The notes: generated by a model from the letters alone, not told the origin. 64,000 nucleotides of DNA from Bradyrhizobium sp. CCBAU 51627 (GCF_028128765.1 NZ_LBJG01000018.1:62001-126000), one strand, 5' to 3'. Positions 44,120 to 53,911 are shown, counted from the first letter of the stretch. Numbers and translations: made by a program.

Positions 44120-46933
44120 TCATTGCCCCAGCCGTTCGATCAGGGCCGGTGCGTGCACCTGGTCGGCCTTGTAGTTGCCGGTGAGCGTATACATCACGAT
44201 GTTGACGCCGGCGCGGTAGGCGAATTCGCGCTGGCGCGGCTCGCCCGGCGTGAGCGGCAGCATCGGCTGGCCGTCCGGACGGAGCGCCCAGGCACCCGCA
44301 AGGTCGTTGGAAGTGATGATGATTGGCGAGACGCCGTCGCCGCCGCGCGCGGGACGCTGTGCGCTCTCGTCGTCGTCCTCGCGCGGCAGCGCTTCGACCC
44401 AGGTCTGGCCCGAATTGAACCGGCCGGGGAAGTCGCGCAGCAGATAGAAGGTCTTGGTCAGCACATGCTCGCGCGGCACCGGCTCGAGCTCGGGCACGTC
44501 GAGCGAGGACAGGATATCGCGCAGGGTCTGCATGCCTGGCGTCTGCGAGGCCCCATCGTCGCCGGGCGGCGCCTCGATCGCGTCGCGGGTGTCGAAGATC
44601 ACGGTGCCGCCCTGCTTCATATAGGCGTCGATCTTGTTGATGGCGTCCTGCGGCGGTTTCGGCTGGCCCGGCACGATCGGCCAGTAGATCAGCGGGAAGA
44701 AGGCGAGCTCGTCACGGGAGGGATCGACGCCGACGGGATCGCCGGCCTCGAGCGCGGTGCGCTGCGCCAGGAACAGCGTCAGGCCGGACATGCCGGCCTT
44801 GACGATGGAATCGACATCGGCATTGCCCGTGATGACGTAGGCGAGGCGGGTCTGCGAGGTCGACTTCATCGCGAACTCGTCGGCAGCGCTGTCGGCTCGC
44901 GCCGGCGTCGGCGAGAGAGCCGCGACGCCTGCGAGGGCGAGCCCGAGCAGGATCATCGCGGCTGCGGCGCGGCGGCGCAGCAGCGCCGCGAGGCCACCGC
45001 CGAGCAGCGCGACGATGACGGCATCGACCAGGAACAGCGCGAGCGAGGTCGACAACAGCCAGCCGCGCAAGTCGCGCGGCTCGGCATTGGTGTAGGTGGC
45101 GTGCCGGGCGCGCAGGCTCGAGGTGTTGAGGGCTGCGATGCGGTCGGCGTTGGCGAGCGTGTTCACGGCAAGCGGTCCTTCTGCCGGACCGTAGAAGCCG
45201 GGCGGATGGTCCGGCGTGGCGCGGTCGCGATAATCAGCCGTCAGCGGCTTGGCGGTGGCGGGCGGTGGCGCGAAGGCGCCGAAGCCGTCGAGCATGTGCA
45301 GCGGTGCCAGCGTCTCCGTGCTGGCTTCAGCGGCAACGCCGGCGCCGGGCTTGGCGGTGTAGCCGGACATCTCGACGACACGCCTCAGCATTTCCACGAA
45401 GGTGCCGGACATCGGCAAATCCGACCAGCGCATGTCGGCGCTGACATGGAACAGGCTGACGATGCCCTTGCCGCGATGCTCGCCGGTGACGAGCGGCGTG
45501 CCGTCTTCGAGCGAAGCCCAGCTCTTGGTGGCGAGCACTGCATCGGGCTCGGCCAGGACCTGCCGGCTCACGGTAACGTCCTTGGGAACGGCGACGCCGG
45601 CAAACGGACCGTCAGCGGCGAAGCTGGCGAGATGCTGCGGCTTCTCCCAGGTCAGGCTGCCGCCGAGCGTGCGGCCGCCCTTGCGCAGCTTGACCGGCAC
45701 GAGATCGTCTTCGGCCTGCGCCAGCCGGGGGCCCGCGAACCGCACCAGCACGCCGCCCTGGTCGATCCAGGCGTTGAGGCGCTCGCGCAGTTCGGGCGCG
45801 ACGGTGCCGACGTCGGCGAGGATGATCATCGGCAGTTTCTGGTCCAAGAATTGGGTGATGCCCTGCTGCGGCGAGCCCTTGTCGGCGAGCCGCACGTCGG
45901 CGAACGGCGCCAGCGCGCGCGTGAGGTAGAAGGTCGGCGCCAGCAGCGGCTGCGCGGTCTCGCTGGTCGAGCCCGAGACGATGCCGATGGCGCGGCGGCG
46001 CCAGCGCTTGTCGAGCAGTTGCACCGCGCCGGCTGAACGCTCGCCTGAAATCTCGAGCCTGGAGATGTCGTTGCGCAGCTCGACCGGCAGGTCGAACGCC
46101 GCCTCGGTTTCCTTGTCCTGCGGTCCGAAGGTGAAACGTGCCTCGCCAATCGGTGAGGCCTTCTGGTCGAGCGCCCGCACGGTGCCGGTGGCAATGCCGC
46201 TGTCGGTGCGCAGCACCTTCACCGTCATCTTCGCAGCCGCGTTCTCCGCCGCGACCAGCGCCAGCGGGGAGGAGGTGCCGCCTTCGAACACCGTCAAGCT
46301 GCGATCCCCTAAGGTCTTGCCGAGCCCAGCCACGAACTCTTCGCCGCGGCCGGTGTCGACGCCGTCAGACAGCCAGGCGATCTCGCAATCGCCGGTTGCT
46401 TTCAGGAAACGATCGATCGCGGCGAGGGTTTCAACGCGCTCGATCGAATAGGGTTTTGGCACGATCTGCCGCAGCGCAACGCGCGCCGCACCGGCCGGCA
46501 TCAGCGTGATGTCGCGGTTCGGCTCGGATAGCGGCACCAGCGCGATGCCGCGGCGGTCGTTCTCGGCGTTCGCGATCAGCTCGTCGGCGGCCCGGATCCG
46601 GGTGTCCCAGTTCGAGGCCGCGCTCCAGCCGTCGTCGAACATGATCATCAACGGCGCCTTGCTGGCGGCAAGGCCCGTTTGCGGATTCCAGATCGGGCCG
46701 GCGGCGGCGAATATCACCAGCGCCGCGGCGAGCAGACGCAATGCGGTCAGCCACCAGGGCGTCCGCGACGGAGTCTCTTCCCTTGGCGCGATCTCGAACA
46801 GCAGGCGCGTCGGCGGAAACTCGACGCGGCGCGGCCGCGGCGGCATGACGCGGAGCAGCCACCATAGTACCGGAAGGCTGACAAGGCCGATCAGCAGCAG
46901 CGGTTCGGTGAAAGCGAGCGGCAATCCCATCAT
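44120..46933 (-). CDS. DUF4159 domain protein with BatA-like N-terminus
   Basis: 937 residues. The N-terminus matches BatA-type aerotolerance proteins: two membrane helices (PLLLIGLVSLPVLWWLLRVM and ALRLLAAALVIFAAAGPI) followed by a VWA-like domain whose metal-site motif is degenerate (MIMFDDGWSAAS). Another helical hairpin near 640-690 leads into the C-terminal DUF4159 domain (FFPLIYWPIVPGQPK, YMKQGGTVIFDTRDA, FYLLRDFPGRFNSGQ). It overlaps the DUF58 gene by four bases. These operons are linked to envelope integrity and stress in several bacteria, but the biochemical role is unknown. Confidence 0.85.
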   Translation of the reverse strand: MMGLPLAFTEPLLLIGLVSLPVLWWLLRVMPPRPRRVEFPPTRLLFEIAPREETPSRTPWWLTALRLLAAALVIFAAAGPIWNPQTGLAASKAPLMIMFDDGWSAASNWDTRIRAADELIANAENDRRGIALVPLSEPNRDITLMPAGAARVALRQIVPKPYSIERVETLAAIDRFLKATGDCEIAWLSDGVDTGRGEEFVAGLGKTLGDRSLTVFEGGTSSPLALVAAENAAAKMTVKVLRTDSGIATGTVRALDQKASPIGEARFTFGPQDKETEAAFDLPVELRNDISRLEISGERSAGAVQLLDKRWRRRAIGIVSGSTSETAQPLLAPTFYLTRALAPFADVRLADKGSPQQGITQFLDQKLPMIILADVGTVAPELRERLNAWIDQGGVLVRFAGPRLAQAEDDLVPVKLRKGGRTLGGSLTWEKPQHLASFAADGPFAGVAVPKDVTVSRQVLAEPDAVLATKSWASLEDGTPLVTGEHRGKGIVSLFHVSADMRWSDLPMSGTFVEMLRRVVEMSGYTAKPGAGVAAEASTETLAPLHMLDGFGAFAPPPATAKPLTADYRDRATPDHPPGFYGPAEGPLAVNTLANADRIAALNTSSLRARHATYTNAEPRDLRGWLLSTSLALFLVDAVIVALLGGGLAALLRRRAAAAMILLGLALAGVAALSPTPARADSAADEFAMKSTSQTRLAYVITGNADVDSIVKAGMSGLTLFLAQRTALEAGDPVGVDPSRDELAFFPLIYWPIVPGQPKPPQDAINKIDAYMKQGGTVIFDTRDAIEAPPGDDGASQTPGMQTLRDILSSLDVPELEPVPREHVLTKTFYLLRDFPGRFNSGQTWVEALPREDDDESAQRPARGGDGVSPIIITSNDLAGAWALRPDGQPMLPLTPGEPRQREFAYRAGVNIVMYTLTGNYKADQVHAPALIERLGQ

Positions 46934-47877
46934 GCGGCCGGCCCCGCCTTGATCGAGGTGGTGCGGGCGCCCGACTTGCTCACCTGCATGCCGGCATGGA
47001 GGAACAGCAAGAGCTCGGCGGCGGAACGGTCGGTCGCATGCGTCGTGAACAGCCAGTCGAGCTTGTTGGTCTCGGCGCGGATCTGGTCGCGGTGCAGCGC
47101 AAGCCGCGCGGTGTAATCCTGCGCCCAGCTTTCGGCGCGGCCGGCGGTGATCACGCCAAAGCCTTCCGGCTCGACGAATTCGACGCGGCCCGAATAAGGA
47201 AAGCTCTCTTCGGCGGGATCGACGACCTGCACCAGCGTGCCATGCGCGCCGGAGCCGGACAGGCCTGCGAGCGTCGCTCTGATCTCCGCGATCGGCGACC
47301 AGAAATCGGACAGCACGATGATCTCGGCCAGCGCCGCCGGCACGAAGGACGGCGGCAGGTTCAGCCTGATGGCATCATCATGCAGCATCGCCTGCGCCAT
47401 CTTGTCGATCACGCTGCGGCTCGCGGTCGGCGCCATCAATCCGGGAATGCCGACGCGCTCGCCGCCCGCCACCAGCAGCTCGGCCAGCGCAAAGGCGACG
47501 ATCAGTGTGCGCTCCAGCTTCGACTCGCGCGCGGTCTTCGAGGCGAAGGCCATCGACGGCGAGCGGTCGGGCCAGATCCAGACCGTGTGCGAGGCCTCCC
47601 ATTCGAGCTCGCGAACATAGAGATGGTCGTCGCGCGCCGATCTCCGCCAGTCGACATTCTGCGACGGCTCGCCCGAGACGAAGCGGCGGTATTGCCAGAA
47701 ATTCTCGCCGGAACCGGCGCGGCGACGGCCGTGCAATCCGTGGATGACGTTGGCGGCGATACGGCGGGCCTCGAGCACCAGGCGCGGCAAGGAAGCTGCG
47801 AGCGTGCGGCTTTCGCCATCGGCACGTCGGATCGCGATGATCTCCTTCGCCGTGTGCCCGTTCTCTGCTGCCATCAA
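46930..47877 (-). CDS. DUF58 domain protein
   Basis: 315 residues, without membrane segments. The conserved DUF58 core is [20 protein letters not shown], then [20 protein letters not shown] with a VWA-like D-R-S-P-S-M metal site. It lies between the MoxR ATPase and the DUF4159 protein with four-base overlaps at both ends, the classic MoxR-associated arrangement in which the ATPase is thought to remodel or chaperone VWA/DUF58 proteins. Confidence 0.9.
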   Translation of the reverse strand: MMAAENGHTAKEIIAIRRADGESRTLAASLPRLVLEARRIAANVIHGLHGRRRAGSGENFWQYRRFVSGEPSQNVDWRRSARDDHLYVRELEWEASHTVWIWPDRSPSMAFASKTARESKLERTLIVAFALAELLVAGGERVGIPGLMAPTASRSVIDKMAQAMLHDDAIRLNLPPSFVPAALAEIIVLSDFWSPIAEIRATLAGLSGSGAHGTLVQVVDPAEESFPYSGRVEFVEPEGFGVITAGRAESWAQDYTARLALHRDQIRAETNKLDWLFTTHATDRSAAELLLFLHAGMQVSKSGARTTSIKAGPAA

Positions 47878-48872
47878 CCGATCCGAGTCTTCAACTGCCT
47901 GATCACGTCAGGAATCGTCCGGCCTTCGGCGCGCGCCTGGAACGTCAGGGCCATGCGGTGCTTCAGCACCGGCTCGGCAAGATCGAGCACGTCGTCGACC
48001 GAGGGCGCCAGACGTCCGTCGATCAGCGCGCGTGCGCGCACCGCAAGCATCAAGGATTGGCTGGCGCGCGGGCCGGGGCCCCAGGCGATGAACTTGCCGG
48101 CCTCGCCGCTTTCGGCACCCGGACGGGCCGAGCGCACCAGCGACAAAATCGCTTCAACCACGGAATCGCCGACCGGCAGGCGGCGCACCAGCCGCTGTGC
48201 CGTGATCAGCGCATCAGATGTCATCGAGCCCTTCGCCAGCGTCTCCTCGGCGCCCGTTGTCTCGAACAGGATGCGGCGCTCGGCATCGCGATCGGGATAA
48301 TCGACGTCGATCTCCATCAGGAAACGGTCGAGTTGCGCTTCGGGCAGCGGATAGGTGCCTTCCTGCTCCAGCGGGTTTTGCGTCGCCAGCACGTGGAACG
48401 GTTTGGGTAGATCGTGCCGCGCGCCGGCGACCGTGATGTGCTGCTCCTGCATCGCCTGCAGCAGCGCCGATTGCGTGCGCGGTGAGGCGCGGTTGATCTC
48501 GTCGGCCATCAACAGCTGCGCAAAGACGGGGCCTGCGATGAAGCGGAACGAGCGCTTGCCCGCGGTGCTCTCGTCAAGCACTTCGGCGCCGAGAATGTCC
48601 GACGGCATCAGATCGGGCGTGAACTGGATGCGCTTGGCATCGAGCCCGAGCGTGACGCCGAGCGTCTCGACCAGCTTGGTCTTGGCGAGACCGGGCACGC
48701 CGATCAGGAGCGCGTGGCCGCCGGAGAGGATGGTGACGAGCGTGTTCTCGATCACGCGATCCTGGCCGAAGATCACTGATGCGATCGCGTCCTTCGCCGC
48801 GCGCACTTGGGCCGACACCTGCTCGGCCGAACGAACGATGCCGTCTTCGAGCTTCTCGACACTTTCCGCCAT
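47874..48872 (-). CDS. MoxR-family AAA+ ATPase
   Basis: 332 residues with AAGGAG ahead of the ATG. Walker A GVPGLAKT, Walker [11 protein letters not shown], sensor [23 protein letters not shown] and arginine finger regions are all intact, followed by the small C-terminal lid. It opens the four-gene leftward operon with DUF58, DUF4159 and a large membrane protein. MoxR ATPases act as chaperone-like remodellers, often for metal insertion or for VWA-domain proteins, and are frequently involved in envelope stress tolerance. Confidence 0.93.
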   Translation of the reverse strand: MAESVEKLEDGIVRSAEQVSAQVRAAKDAIASVIFGQDRVIENTLVTILSGGHALLIGVPGLAKTKLVETLGVTLGLDAKRIQFTPDLMPSDILGAEVLDESTAGKRSFRFIAGPVFAQLLMADEINRASPRTQSALLQAMQEQHITVAGARHDLPKPFHVLATQNPLEQEGTYPLPEAQLDRFLMEIDVDYPDRDAERRILFETTGAEETLAKGSMTSDALITAQRLVRRLPVGDSVVEAILSLVRSARPGAESGEAGKFIAWGPGPRASQSLMLAVRARALIDGRLAPSVDDVLDLAEPVLKHRMALTFQARAEGRTIPDVIRQLKTRIG

Positions 48873-49132
48873 ACGCTCGCTCCTTCAGCCTGCCACGCGG
48901 CTTTCCTGCGTCGTCAAATGATCGCATCAACTTGCATCATGGGCCCTATGCTAAACTTGCAGGAACGCCATGTATTCGTTGAATTAACCTATCCCCACCT
49001 TATCGGCTTCGGGTTATGTACGGCATCACGAAGTGGAGACCTCCACACCGGACTTGCCCGGGGTGGAACCGGATAGTTACGTACAACGTAGACCTGCACC
49101 AATCGTGCCAAATGACAAAGTCAGGGCAAACC

Positions 49133-49744
49133 ATGGCGAACCAAGGGCAGAGCGCCGATCGCGGTCTTGAAGGGCTGACTGCCGCCGCCCAGAGTGCCGC
49201 CAAGGCCGAAGGCGCCAAAAAGGGCCTGCCTCCAGTGCATCTGTGGAATCCGCCGTTCTGCGGCGATCTCGACATCCGAATCGCCTCCGACGGTACTTGG
49301 TTCTACATGGGCACGCCAATCGGGCGTCACGCGCTCGTGCGCCTGTTTTCGACCATCCTCAAGCGCGAAGGCGACAAGCACTTCCTCGTCACGCCGGTGG
49401 AGAAGGTCGGCATCCGCGTCGACGATGCGCCGTTCATGGCGGTCGAGATGCAAAAGCACGGCGAGGACAACCGGCGCGTACTGAGCTTCCGTACCAATGT
49501 CGGCGACTGGGTCACCTGCGATGCCGCGCACCGGCTGCGCTTCGAGCAGGCGGCGGACGGTGGCCTGACGCCGTATCTGCATGTCCGCGCCGACCTCTGG
49601 GCCAAGGTTACCCGCGCGCTCTATTACGATCTGGTTGACATGGGCGAGGAGCGGATGGTCGATGGCCAGCCGATGTTCGGCGTCGAATCATCAGGCGAAT
49701 TCTTCGCCATGGCCGACGCGGAGCAGGTGAGGGCCGCACTTTGA
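49133..49744 (+). CDS. DUF1285-family protein
   Basis: 203 residues from the ATG at 49133, which has AGGGC seven bases upstream; an ATG at 49112 is also in frame. The sequence HLWNPPFCGDLDIRIASDGT followed by FYMGTPIGRHALVRLFSTIL matches DUF1285, small soluble proteins of unknown function common in proteobacteria. It is divergent from moxR and starts an operon whose next gene begins inside its stop codon. Confidence 0.88.
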   Translation: MANQGQSADRGLEGLTAAAQSAAKAEGAKKGLPPVHLWNPPFCGDLDIRIASDGTWFYMGTPIGRHALVRLFSTILKREGDKHFLVTPVEKVGIRVDDAPFMAVEMQKHGEDNRRVLSFRTNVGDWVTCDAAHRLRFEQAADGGLTPYLHVRADLWAKVTRALYYDLVDMGEERMVDGQPMFGVESSGEFFAMADAEQVRAAL

Positions 49745-50418
49745 ATTTGAACAAGCCCATCCCGACGAGCGAGCCGGCCGCCATGGGGGCCGCGGATTTC
49801 TTCGCCCGCTCGAAGGCGAGGCTCGGCTTCGATGTTCCGCCCGGCCTCTACGATCCCAACATCATTCCGGCGTCCGGCGACCCCGGCACCGACAAGATGC
49901 TCGAGATCGTCGCGCGCGAGCAGCCGGTGCGCCCCGCCGCGGTCCTGATCGCGGTGGTCGATCATCCCGAGCCGACCATCCTCCTGACGCAGCGCTCGGC
50001 GCATCTCAACGATCACGCCGGCCAGATCGCCTTTCCCGGCGGCAAGATCGATGCGACCGATTCCTCGCCGCTTGACGCCGCATTGCGCGAGGCCGAGGAA
50101 GAGGTCGGGCTATCAAGAGATTTCGTCGAGCCGATCGGCTATCTCGATCTCTACGGCACGGCGTTCGGCTTCCGCATCCTGCCGACGGTGGCGAGGGTGC
50201 GGCCGGGTTTTCAGCTCACGATCAATCATTCCGAGGTTGATGACGCATTCGAAGTGCCGCTATCCTTCCTGATGAATCCGGTGAACCACCAGGTGCACAG
50301 CAAGGAATTCCGCGGCATGGAGCGGTTTTATTATGCCATGCCGTTCGCGGAGCGTTACATCTGGGGGGCTACGGCCGGGATGCTGCGTGTGTTGTATGAG
50401 CGGATCTATTCATCATGA
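49741..50418 (+). CDS. CoA pyrophosphatase (Nudix, NudL type)
   Basis: 225 residues from a TTG that overlaps the preceding stop codon (TTGA). The CoA-diphosphatase signature LLTQRSAHLNDHAGQIAFPG runs directly into the Nudix box GGKIDATDSSPLDAALREAEEEVGL with intact glutamates. It would hydrolyse CoA or acyl-CoA to phosphopantetheine derivatives and 3',5'-ADP in the cytoplasm. Overlaps the next gene by four bases. Confidence 0.92.
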   Translation: MNLNKPIPTSEPAAMGAADFFARSKARLGFDVPPGLYDPNIIPASGDPGTDKMLEIVAREQPVRPAAVLIAVVDHPEPTILLTQRSAHLNDHAGQIAFPGGKIDATDSSPLDAALREAEEEVGLSRDFVEPIGYLDLYGTAFGFRILPTVARVRPGFQLTINHSEVDDAFEVPLSFLMNPVNHQVHSKEFRGMERFYYAMPFAERYIWGATAGMLRVLYERIYSS

Positions 50419-50678
50419 TCCGGCCGGTTCTGACCGAGATCGGAATCTTCCTCATTCCCTTTGCCGTCTATGCGCTGTTCCTCGCCGCCACGCGCTCCGG
50501 CCTGTTCGTGCAATCGTCCTGGCCGATCACCGTCGTCGCGCGCCTGATCCTGGTGGCGCTCGTGCTCGTGATCGGCGGGCTGATTGGCCTTGCGCATTTC
50601 TCCGGCGCCGCGCCGAATTCGACCTACATTCCCGCCCATATCGAGAACGGCAAGCTCGTGCCGGGCAGGGACAGCTGA
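50415..50678 (+). CDS. DUF6111-type small membrane protein
   Basis: 87 residues with two hydrophobic helices (about 6-25 and 38-62) and a polar C-terminal segment containing STYIPAHIENGKLVPG. This small family is typically placed between the Nudix and CCA-transferase genes in alphaproteobacteria, as here. Four-base overlap with the upstream gene. Function unknown. Confidence 0.8.
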   Translation: MIRPVLTEIGIFLIPFAVYALFLAATRSGLFVQSSWPITVVARLILVALVLVIGGLIGLAHFSGAAPNSTYIPAHIENGKLVPGRDS

Positions 50679-50700
50679 ATGGAAGGATAAGAGCCGGACG

Positions 50701-51966
50701 ATGAGCGCGGAGCCGATACTTGCCCCCATTCTTGCCGGTGCGCCCTGGCTGACCGCAGGTGGCACGGCGCGCGTCCTGCAATTGCTCAACGCAGGTGGCG
50801 AGGAAGCGCGCGTCGTCGGCGGCACCGTCCGCAACGCGCTGCTCGGCCTGACGCCTGGTGACCTGGACATCGCGACCACGGCGCTGCCGGACGAGGTGGT
50901 GCGGCGTGCCAAAGCGGCGGGCATCAAGAGCGTGCCGACCGGCATCGACCACGGCACCATCACCCTGGTGATCGATGGTGCGCCTTACGAAGTCACGACG
51001 CTGCGCGAGGACACCGAGACCTTCGGCCGCAAGGCGAAGGTCGCCTTCGGCCGCGACTGGGTCAAGGACGCCGAGCGGCGCGACTTCACCATGAACGGCC
51101 TGTCGGTCGATGCGAACGGCGTGGTCTACGACTATGTCGGCGGCATCGCCGATGCCAAGGCGCGGCGCGTGCGCTTCATCGGCGATCCCGACCAGCGCAT
51201 CGCCGAGGATTACTTGCGCATCCTGCGTTTCTTCCGCATCCATGCCGCCTTCGGTGCCGGCGAGCCTGATCGCGACGGCTATCTCGCCTGCATCCGCGGC
51301 CGCGCCGGCCTTGCGACCCTTTCGGCCGAGCGCGTGCGCATGGAGATGCTGAAGCTGCTGGTGGCATCAGGTGCATCCGCCGCCGCGCTTGCGATGGCCG
51401 AGGCCGGCCTGCTGCAAGCCCTCATCGGCGGCGTCGCCTATACCGGGCCGCTGAATGCGATGATCGCGATCGAGCGCGCGCTCGATCTGCCGGCGAGCAG
51501 CACGCGGCGCCTCGCCGCGCTGACGGTGGCCGTCACCGAAGACGCCAAGCGCGTCGCCGCGCGGCTCCGGCTTTCCAATGCGGAAGCCAAGGCGCTGGAT
51601 TCGATGGGCCATCGCTGGTGGCGGCTGGCCGCCAGGGACGAGGCCAATGCGCGGCGGCTGGTGTATCGGCTCGGTCCCGAGCGCTATCACGATCGCGTGT
51701 TGCTGGCCTGGGCGCGAGCCGGCGGCGATATCAGCGCCTCGCGCTGGCGTGCGCTCGCCGAGTTGCCGCAGCGCTGGACTGCGCCGAAATTTCCGCTGAA
51801 GGCCGCCGACTTCATCGCGCGCGGCCTGACGGAAGGACCTGCACTCGGACATGTGTTGACACTGGCCGAGGACGCTTGGCTTGCGGCGGATTTTCCACTA
51901 GAGGAAACCGCACTCGCCGCCATCGCCGATCAAGCAACAGCACGCGCCACTCGCGAGAAGAATTGA
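50701..51966 (+). CDS. cca: CCA tRNA nucleotidyltransferase / poly(A)-polymerase family
   Basis: 421 residues from the ATG at 50701. The class II nucleotidyltransferase head is clear: RVVGGTVRNALLGLTPGDLDIATTALPDEV with the catalytic D-x-D, then RRDFTMNGLSVDANG and the RFIGDPDQRIAEDYLRILRF neck region. It repairs or adds the 3' CCA of tRNA; poly(A) polymerase activity is a less likely alternative. It follows the DUF6111 gene by 22 bases, and its stop overlaps the start of the next gene. Confidence 0.92.
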   Translation: MSAEPILAPILAGAPWLTAGGTARVLQLLNAGGEEARVVGGTVRNALLGLTPGDLDIATTALPDEVVRRAKAAGIKSVPTGIDHGTITLVIDGAPYEVTTLREDTETFGRKAKVAFGRDWVKDAERRDFTMNGLSVDANGVVYDYVGGIADAKARRVRFIGDPDQRIAEDYLRILRFFRIHAAFGAGEPDRDGYLACIRGRAGLATLSAERVRMEMLKLLVASGASAAALAMAEAGLLQALIGGVAYTGPLNAMIAIERALDLPASSTRRLAALTVAVTEDAKRVAARLRLSNAEAKALDSMGHRWWRLAARDEANARRLVYRLGPERYHDRVLLAWARAGGDISASRWRALAELPQRWTAPKFPLKAADFIARGLTEGPALGHVLTLAEDAWLAADFPLEETALAAIADQATARATREKN

Positions 51967-52733
51967 CCATCGTCTCAGGCTTCGCCGACATCTCGATTTT
52001 CCGGCTGCTGCTGGTCGCGATGATGGCGTTGTTAGCTTCGATCATCGGTGGTCTTGCCGGCTACGGCACCGGCGCCCTGATGCCCCTGGTGCTGGTGCCG
52101 CTGGTCGGCGCCGAGCCGGTGGTGCCGATCATCGCGATCTCAGCGCTCTTCACCAATTCCAGCCGCGCCGTTGCTTATCTCCGTTACGCCGACCGCCGCC
52201 GCGCAGCAATCGTGCTCGCCTGCGCCGCGCTGACGACTGCGCTCGGCGCCTACGGCTACACGCGCCTCACCAATGCCGGCGCGGCGATCGTGATCGGTGC
52301 CATGCTGATCCTGAGCGTGCCGCTGCGACGCGTCCTGCGTCGGCGTGAGGTCAAGATCGGCAACACCGGCCTTGCGGCCGGATCCGTCGGCTACGGCGTT
52401 CTGGTCGGCGGCACGTCGGGCTCGGGCGTGATCCTGCTCTCGCTGCTGATGGCGGCGGGCCTCGAAGGCGCCGCCGTGATCGCGACCGACGCGATGATCT
52501 CGCTCGGCACCGGCCTCATCAAGATCTCGGTGTTCGGCCTCGCTGGCGCCGTCACCGCACAGGTGCTCGCCTTCGCGCTACTGATCGGCGGCATCGCCAT
52601 CCCCGGCGCGTTCCTGGCAAAAGCCTTCGTCGAGAGGATGCCGGTGCATATCCACGCCGCGATCCTCGACGTCGCCGTGATCACCGGTGGGCTGGTGATG
52701 ATCTCGGCGGCGGCGAAGCAGCTCGTTGGTTAG
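51963..52733 (+). CDS. TauE/SafE-family sulfite/anion exporter
   Basis: 256 residues from a TTG (51963) overlapping the cca stop codon. Seven to eight hydrophobic segments; the repeated family motif appears as LASIIGGLAGYGTGALMPLV and, in the second half, LVGGTSGSGVILLSLLMAAG. TauE/SafE proteins export sulfite, sulfoacetate or related anions. Translational coupling to cca suggests one operon, without an obvious functional link. Confidence 0.88.
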   Translation: MTIVSGFADISIFRLLLVAMMALLASIIGGLAGYGTGALMPLVLVPLVGAEPVVPIIAISALFTNSSRAVAYLRYADRRRAAIVLACAALTTALGAYGYTRLTNAGAAIVIGAMLILSVPLRRVLRRREVKIGNTGLAAGSVGYGVLVGGTSGSGVILLSLLMAAGLEGAAVIATDAMISLGTGLIKISVFGLAGAVTAQVLAFALLIGGIAIPGAFLAKAFVERMPVHIHAAILDVAVITGGLVMISAAAKQLVG

Positions 52734-52746
52734 ATGACGGCGGCCT

Positions 52747-53115
52747 CTACGCGGCAGGCGCCAGGACGCGCAGGCGATGACCGTCGGGATCGAGCGCAAC
52801 AAAGGTGTGTCCGAACGGCATCGCGGTTGGAGGCTGCGCGATCCGCACGCCACGGTTCGTCCAGGTTTCAAAGGTCGCGCGTACCGCCTCCGCGTCTGGC
52901 GCCGTCCATGAGATCTCGCTGCTGCCGGCCGCCGAAGCAGAAGGAGGCACGACGGCGTCCCGCTGCCACAGGCCCAGCATGGTGCCGTTCCCGAGCGGAA
53001 GCACCACGAACTTGGGAGATGATTGCGCGACGGGGCGCTCCAGCAGCGTCTGATAGAAGGTGGAGCTCGCTTGCGCGTCGTCGACATAGAGCACCACGAG
53101 GTTGAAATCGGCCAT
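52747..53115 (-). CDS. VOC-family (glyoxalase/bleomycin-resistance-like) protein
   Basis: 122 residues from the ATG at 53115; AGGAG lies six bases upstream and a second ATG at 53121 is adjacent to it. Two beta-alpha-beta-beta-beta modules are visible, beginning FNLVVLYVDDAQASSTFYQ and ending GHTFVALDPDGHRLRVLAP. Such proteins bind metals or small ligands. It follows the WYL-type regulator and carries a palindrome identical in pattern to the one ahead of that regulator. Confidence 0.85.
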   Translation of the reverse strand: MADFNLVVLYVDDAQASSTFYQTLLERPVAQSSPKFVVLPLGNGTMLGLWQRDAVVPPSASAAGSSEISWTAPDAEAVRATFETWTNRGVRIAQPPTAMPFGHTFVALDPDGHRLRVLAPAA

Positions 53116-53162
53116 TTGCATCTCCTGTTCAGCTTGGCGATGGACGAGGCTTACAGGACGGT

Positions 53163-53181
53163 GCTGACAGTTTCTGTCAGC
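53163..53181. promoter_or_regulatory. Palindromic operator ahead of the VOC gene
   Basis: GCTGACAG (53163-53170) and CTGTCAGC (53174-53181) form a perfect 8-bp inverted repeat with a 3-base centre, ~50 bases upstream of the VOC start. A near-identical site precedes the regulator gene (53893-53911). Confidence 0.65.
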
Positions 53182-53185
53182 ATGG

Positions 53186-53872
53186 TCAGGACTCGCTCAT
53201 GCCCTCCAGCTGCTTCCACTCCCGCAGCAAGTCGGTGCAGCGTCGTGGATAGCGCCGCTCCGTGAGCGTGATCGACAGGATCCGGTCGGTGCGGAAATGG
53301 CGGTAGTCGCCGCGGCTCTCGCACCAGGCGGCCACCATGCGTACAGAATCGAAAAACCCGAGCGCGATCGGCCAGATCGTGCGATGGGTGCGGTTGTCCC
53401 GTTCGTCGCAATAGGTGATGCGCAATTTGCGTTCCGTGCGGATGGCGGCCCGAATGATCGGCAATTCGGTATCGCCTGCCGCCGGATCACGGCGAGCGAC
53501 CATCAGGCTCGATGTTTCCAGCGTCCGCTGCAGATCGTCCGGCAGCACGGCCGCGATCTTCGCGAGCGCGTTTCGAGCCGCCTTTCCGAGCGGCTCATCC
53601 GGCTGTGTGGCGACCCATCGGCCGCCCAGCACCAGGGCTTCGATCTCCTCTTCCGAGAACATCAAAGGCGGCAGCATGAACCCCGGCCGCAGCACATAGC
53701 CGATGCCGGCCTCACCATCGATATGGGCCCCTTGGCCCTTCAGTGTCTCGATATCCCGATAGATCGTCCGCAGCGAGACACCGAGTTCCTCGGCCAGCCG
53801 GCCTGCCGCGACGGGCCGCCGATGCCTGCGCAGGAGCTGGATCACATCAAGAAGGCGTTGAGCGCGCGACAT
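53186..53872 (-). CDS. YafY-type HTH/WYL-domain transcriptional regulator
   Basis: 228 residues from the ATG at 53872 (MSRAQRLLDVIQLLRRHRRP); the frame runs open much further upstream but without homology. The HTH_11 domain continues to VSLRTIYRDIETLKGQGAHI, then a GYVLRPGFMLPPLMFSEEE linker and a WYL domain (LRITYCDERDNRTHRTIWPI, WCESRGDYRHFRTDRI). WYL domains sense small ligands or nucleic acids. Paired palindromes ahead of this gene and of the downstream VOC gene suggest it regulates both. Confidence 0.9.
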   Translation of the reverse strand: MSRAQRLLDVIQLLRRHRRPVAAGRLAEELGVSLRTIYRDIETLKGQGAHIDGEAGIGYVLRPGFMLPPLMFSEEEIEALVLGGRWVATQPDEPLGKAARNALAKIAAVLPDDLQRTLETSSLMVARRDPAAGDTELPIIRAAIRTERKLRITYCDERDNRTHRTIWPIALGFFDSVRMVAAWCESRGDYRHFRTDRILSITLTERRYPRRCTDLLREWKQLEGMSES

Positions 53873-53892
53873 GCCGGCTCTTATCACACGCT

Positions 53893-53911
53893 GCTGCCAG
53901 ATTCTGTCAGC
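53893..53911. promoter_or_regulatory. Palindromic operator ahead of the WYL regulator
   Basis: GCTGCCAG (53893-53900) and CTGTCAGC (53904-53911), one mismatch from perfect, 21 bases upstream of the regulator start. It shares the pattern and spacing of the site at 53163-53181. Confidence 0.65.

Noticed and set aside
44090..46036. 648-codon rightward frame opposite the DUF4159 gene
   Set aside because: Antisense shadow; the leftward frame has clear BatA/DUF4159 features and coupled neighbours.
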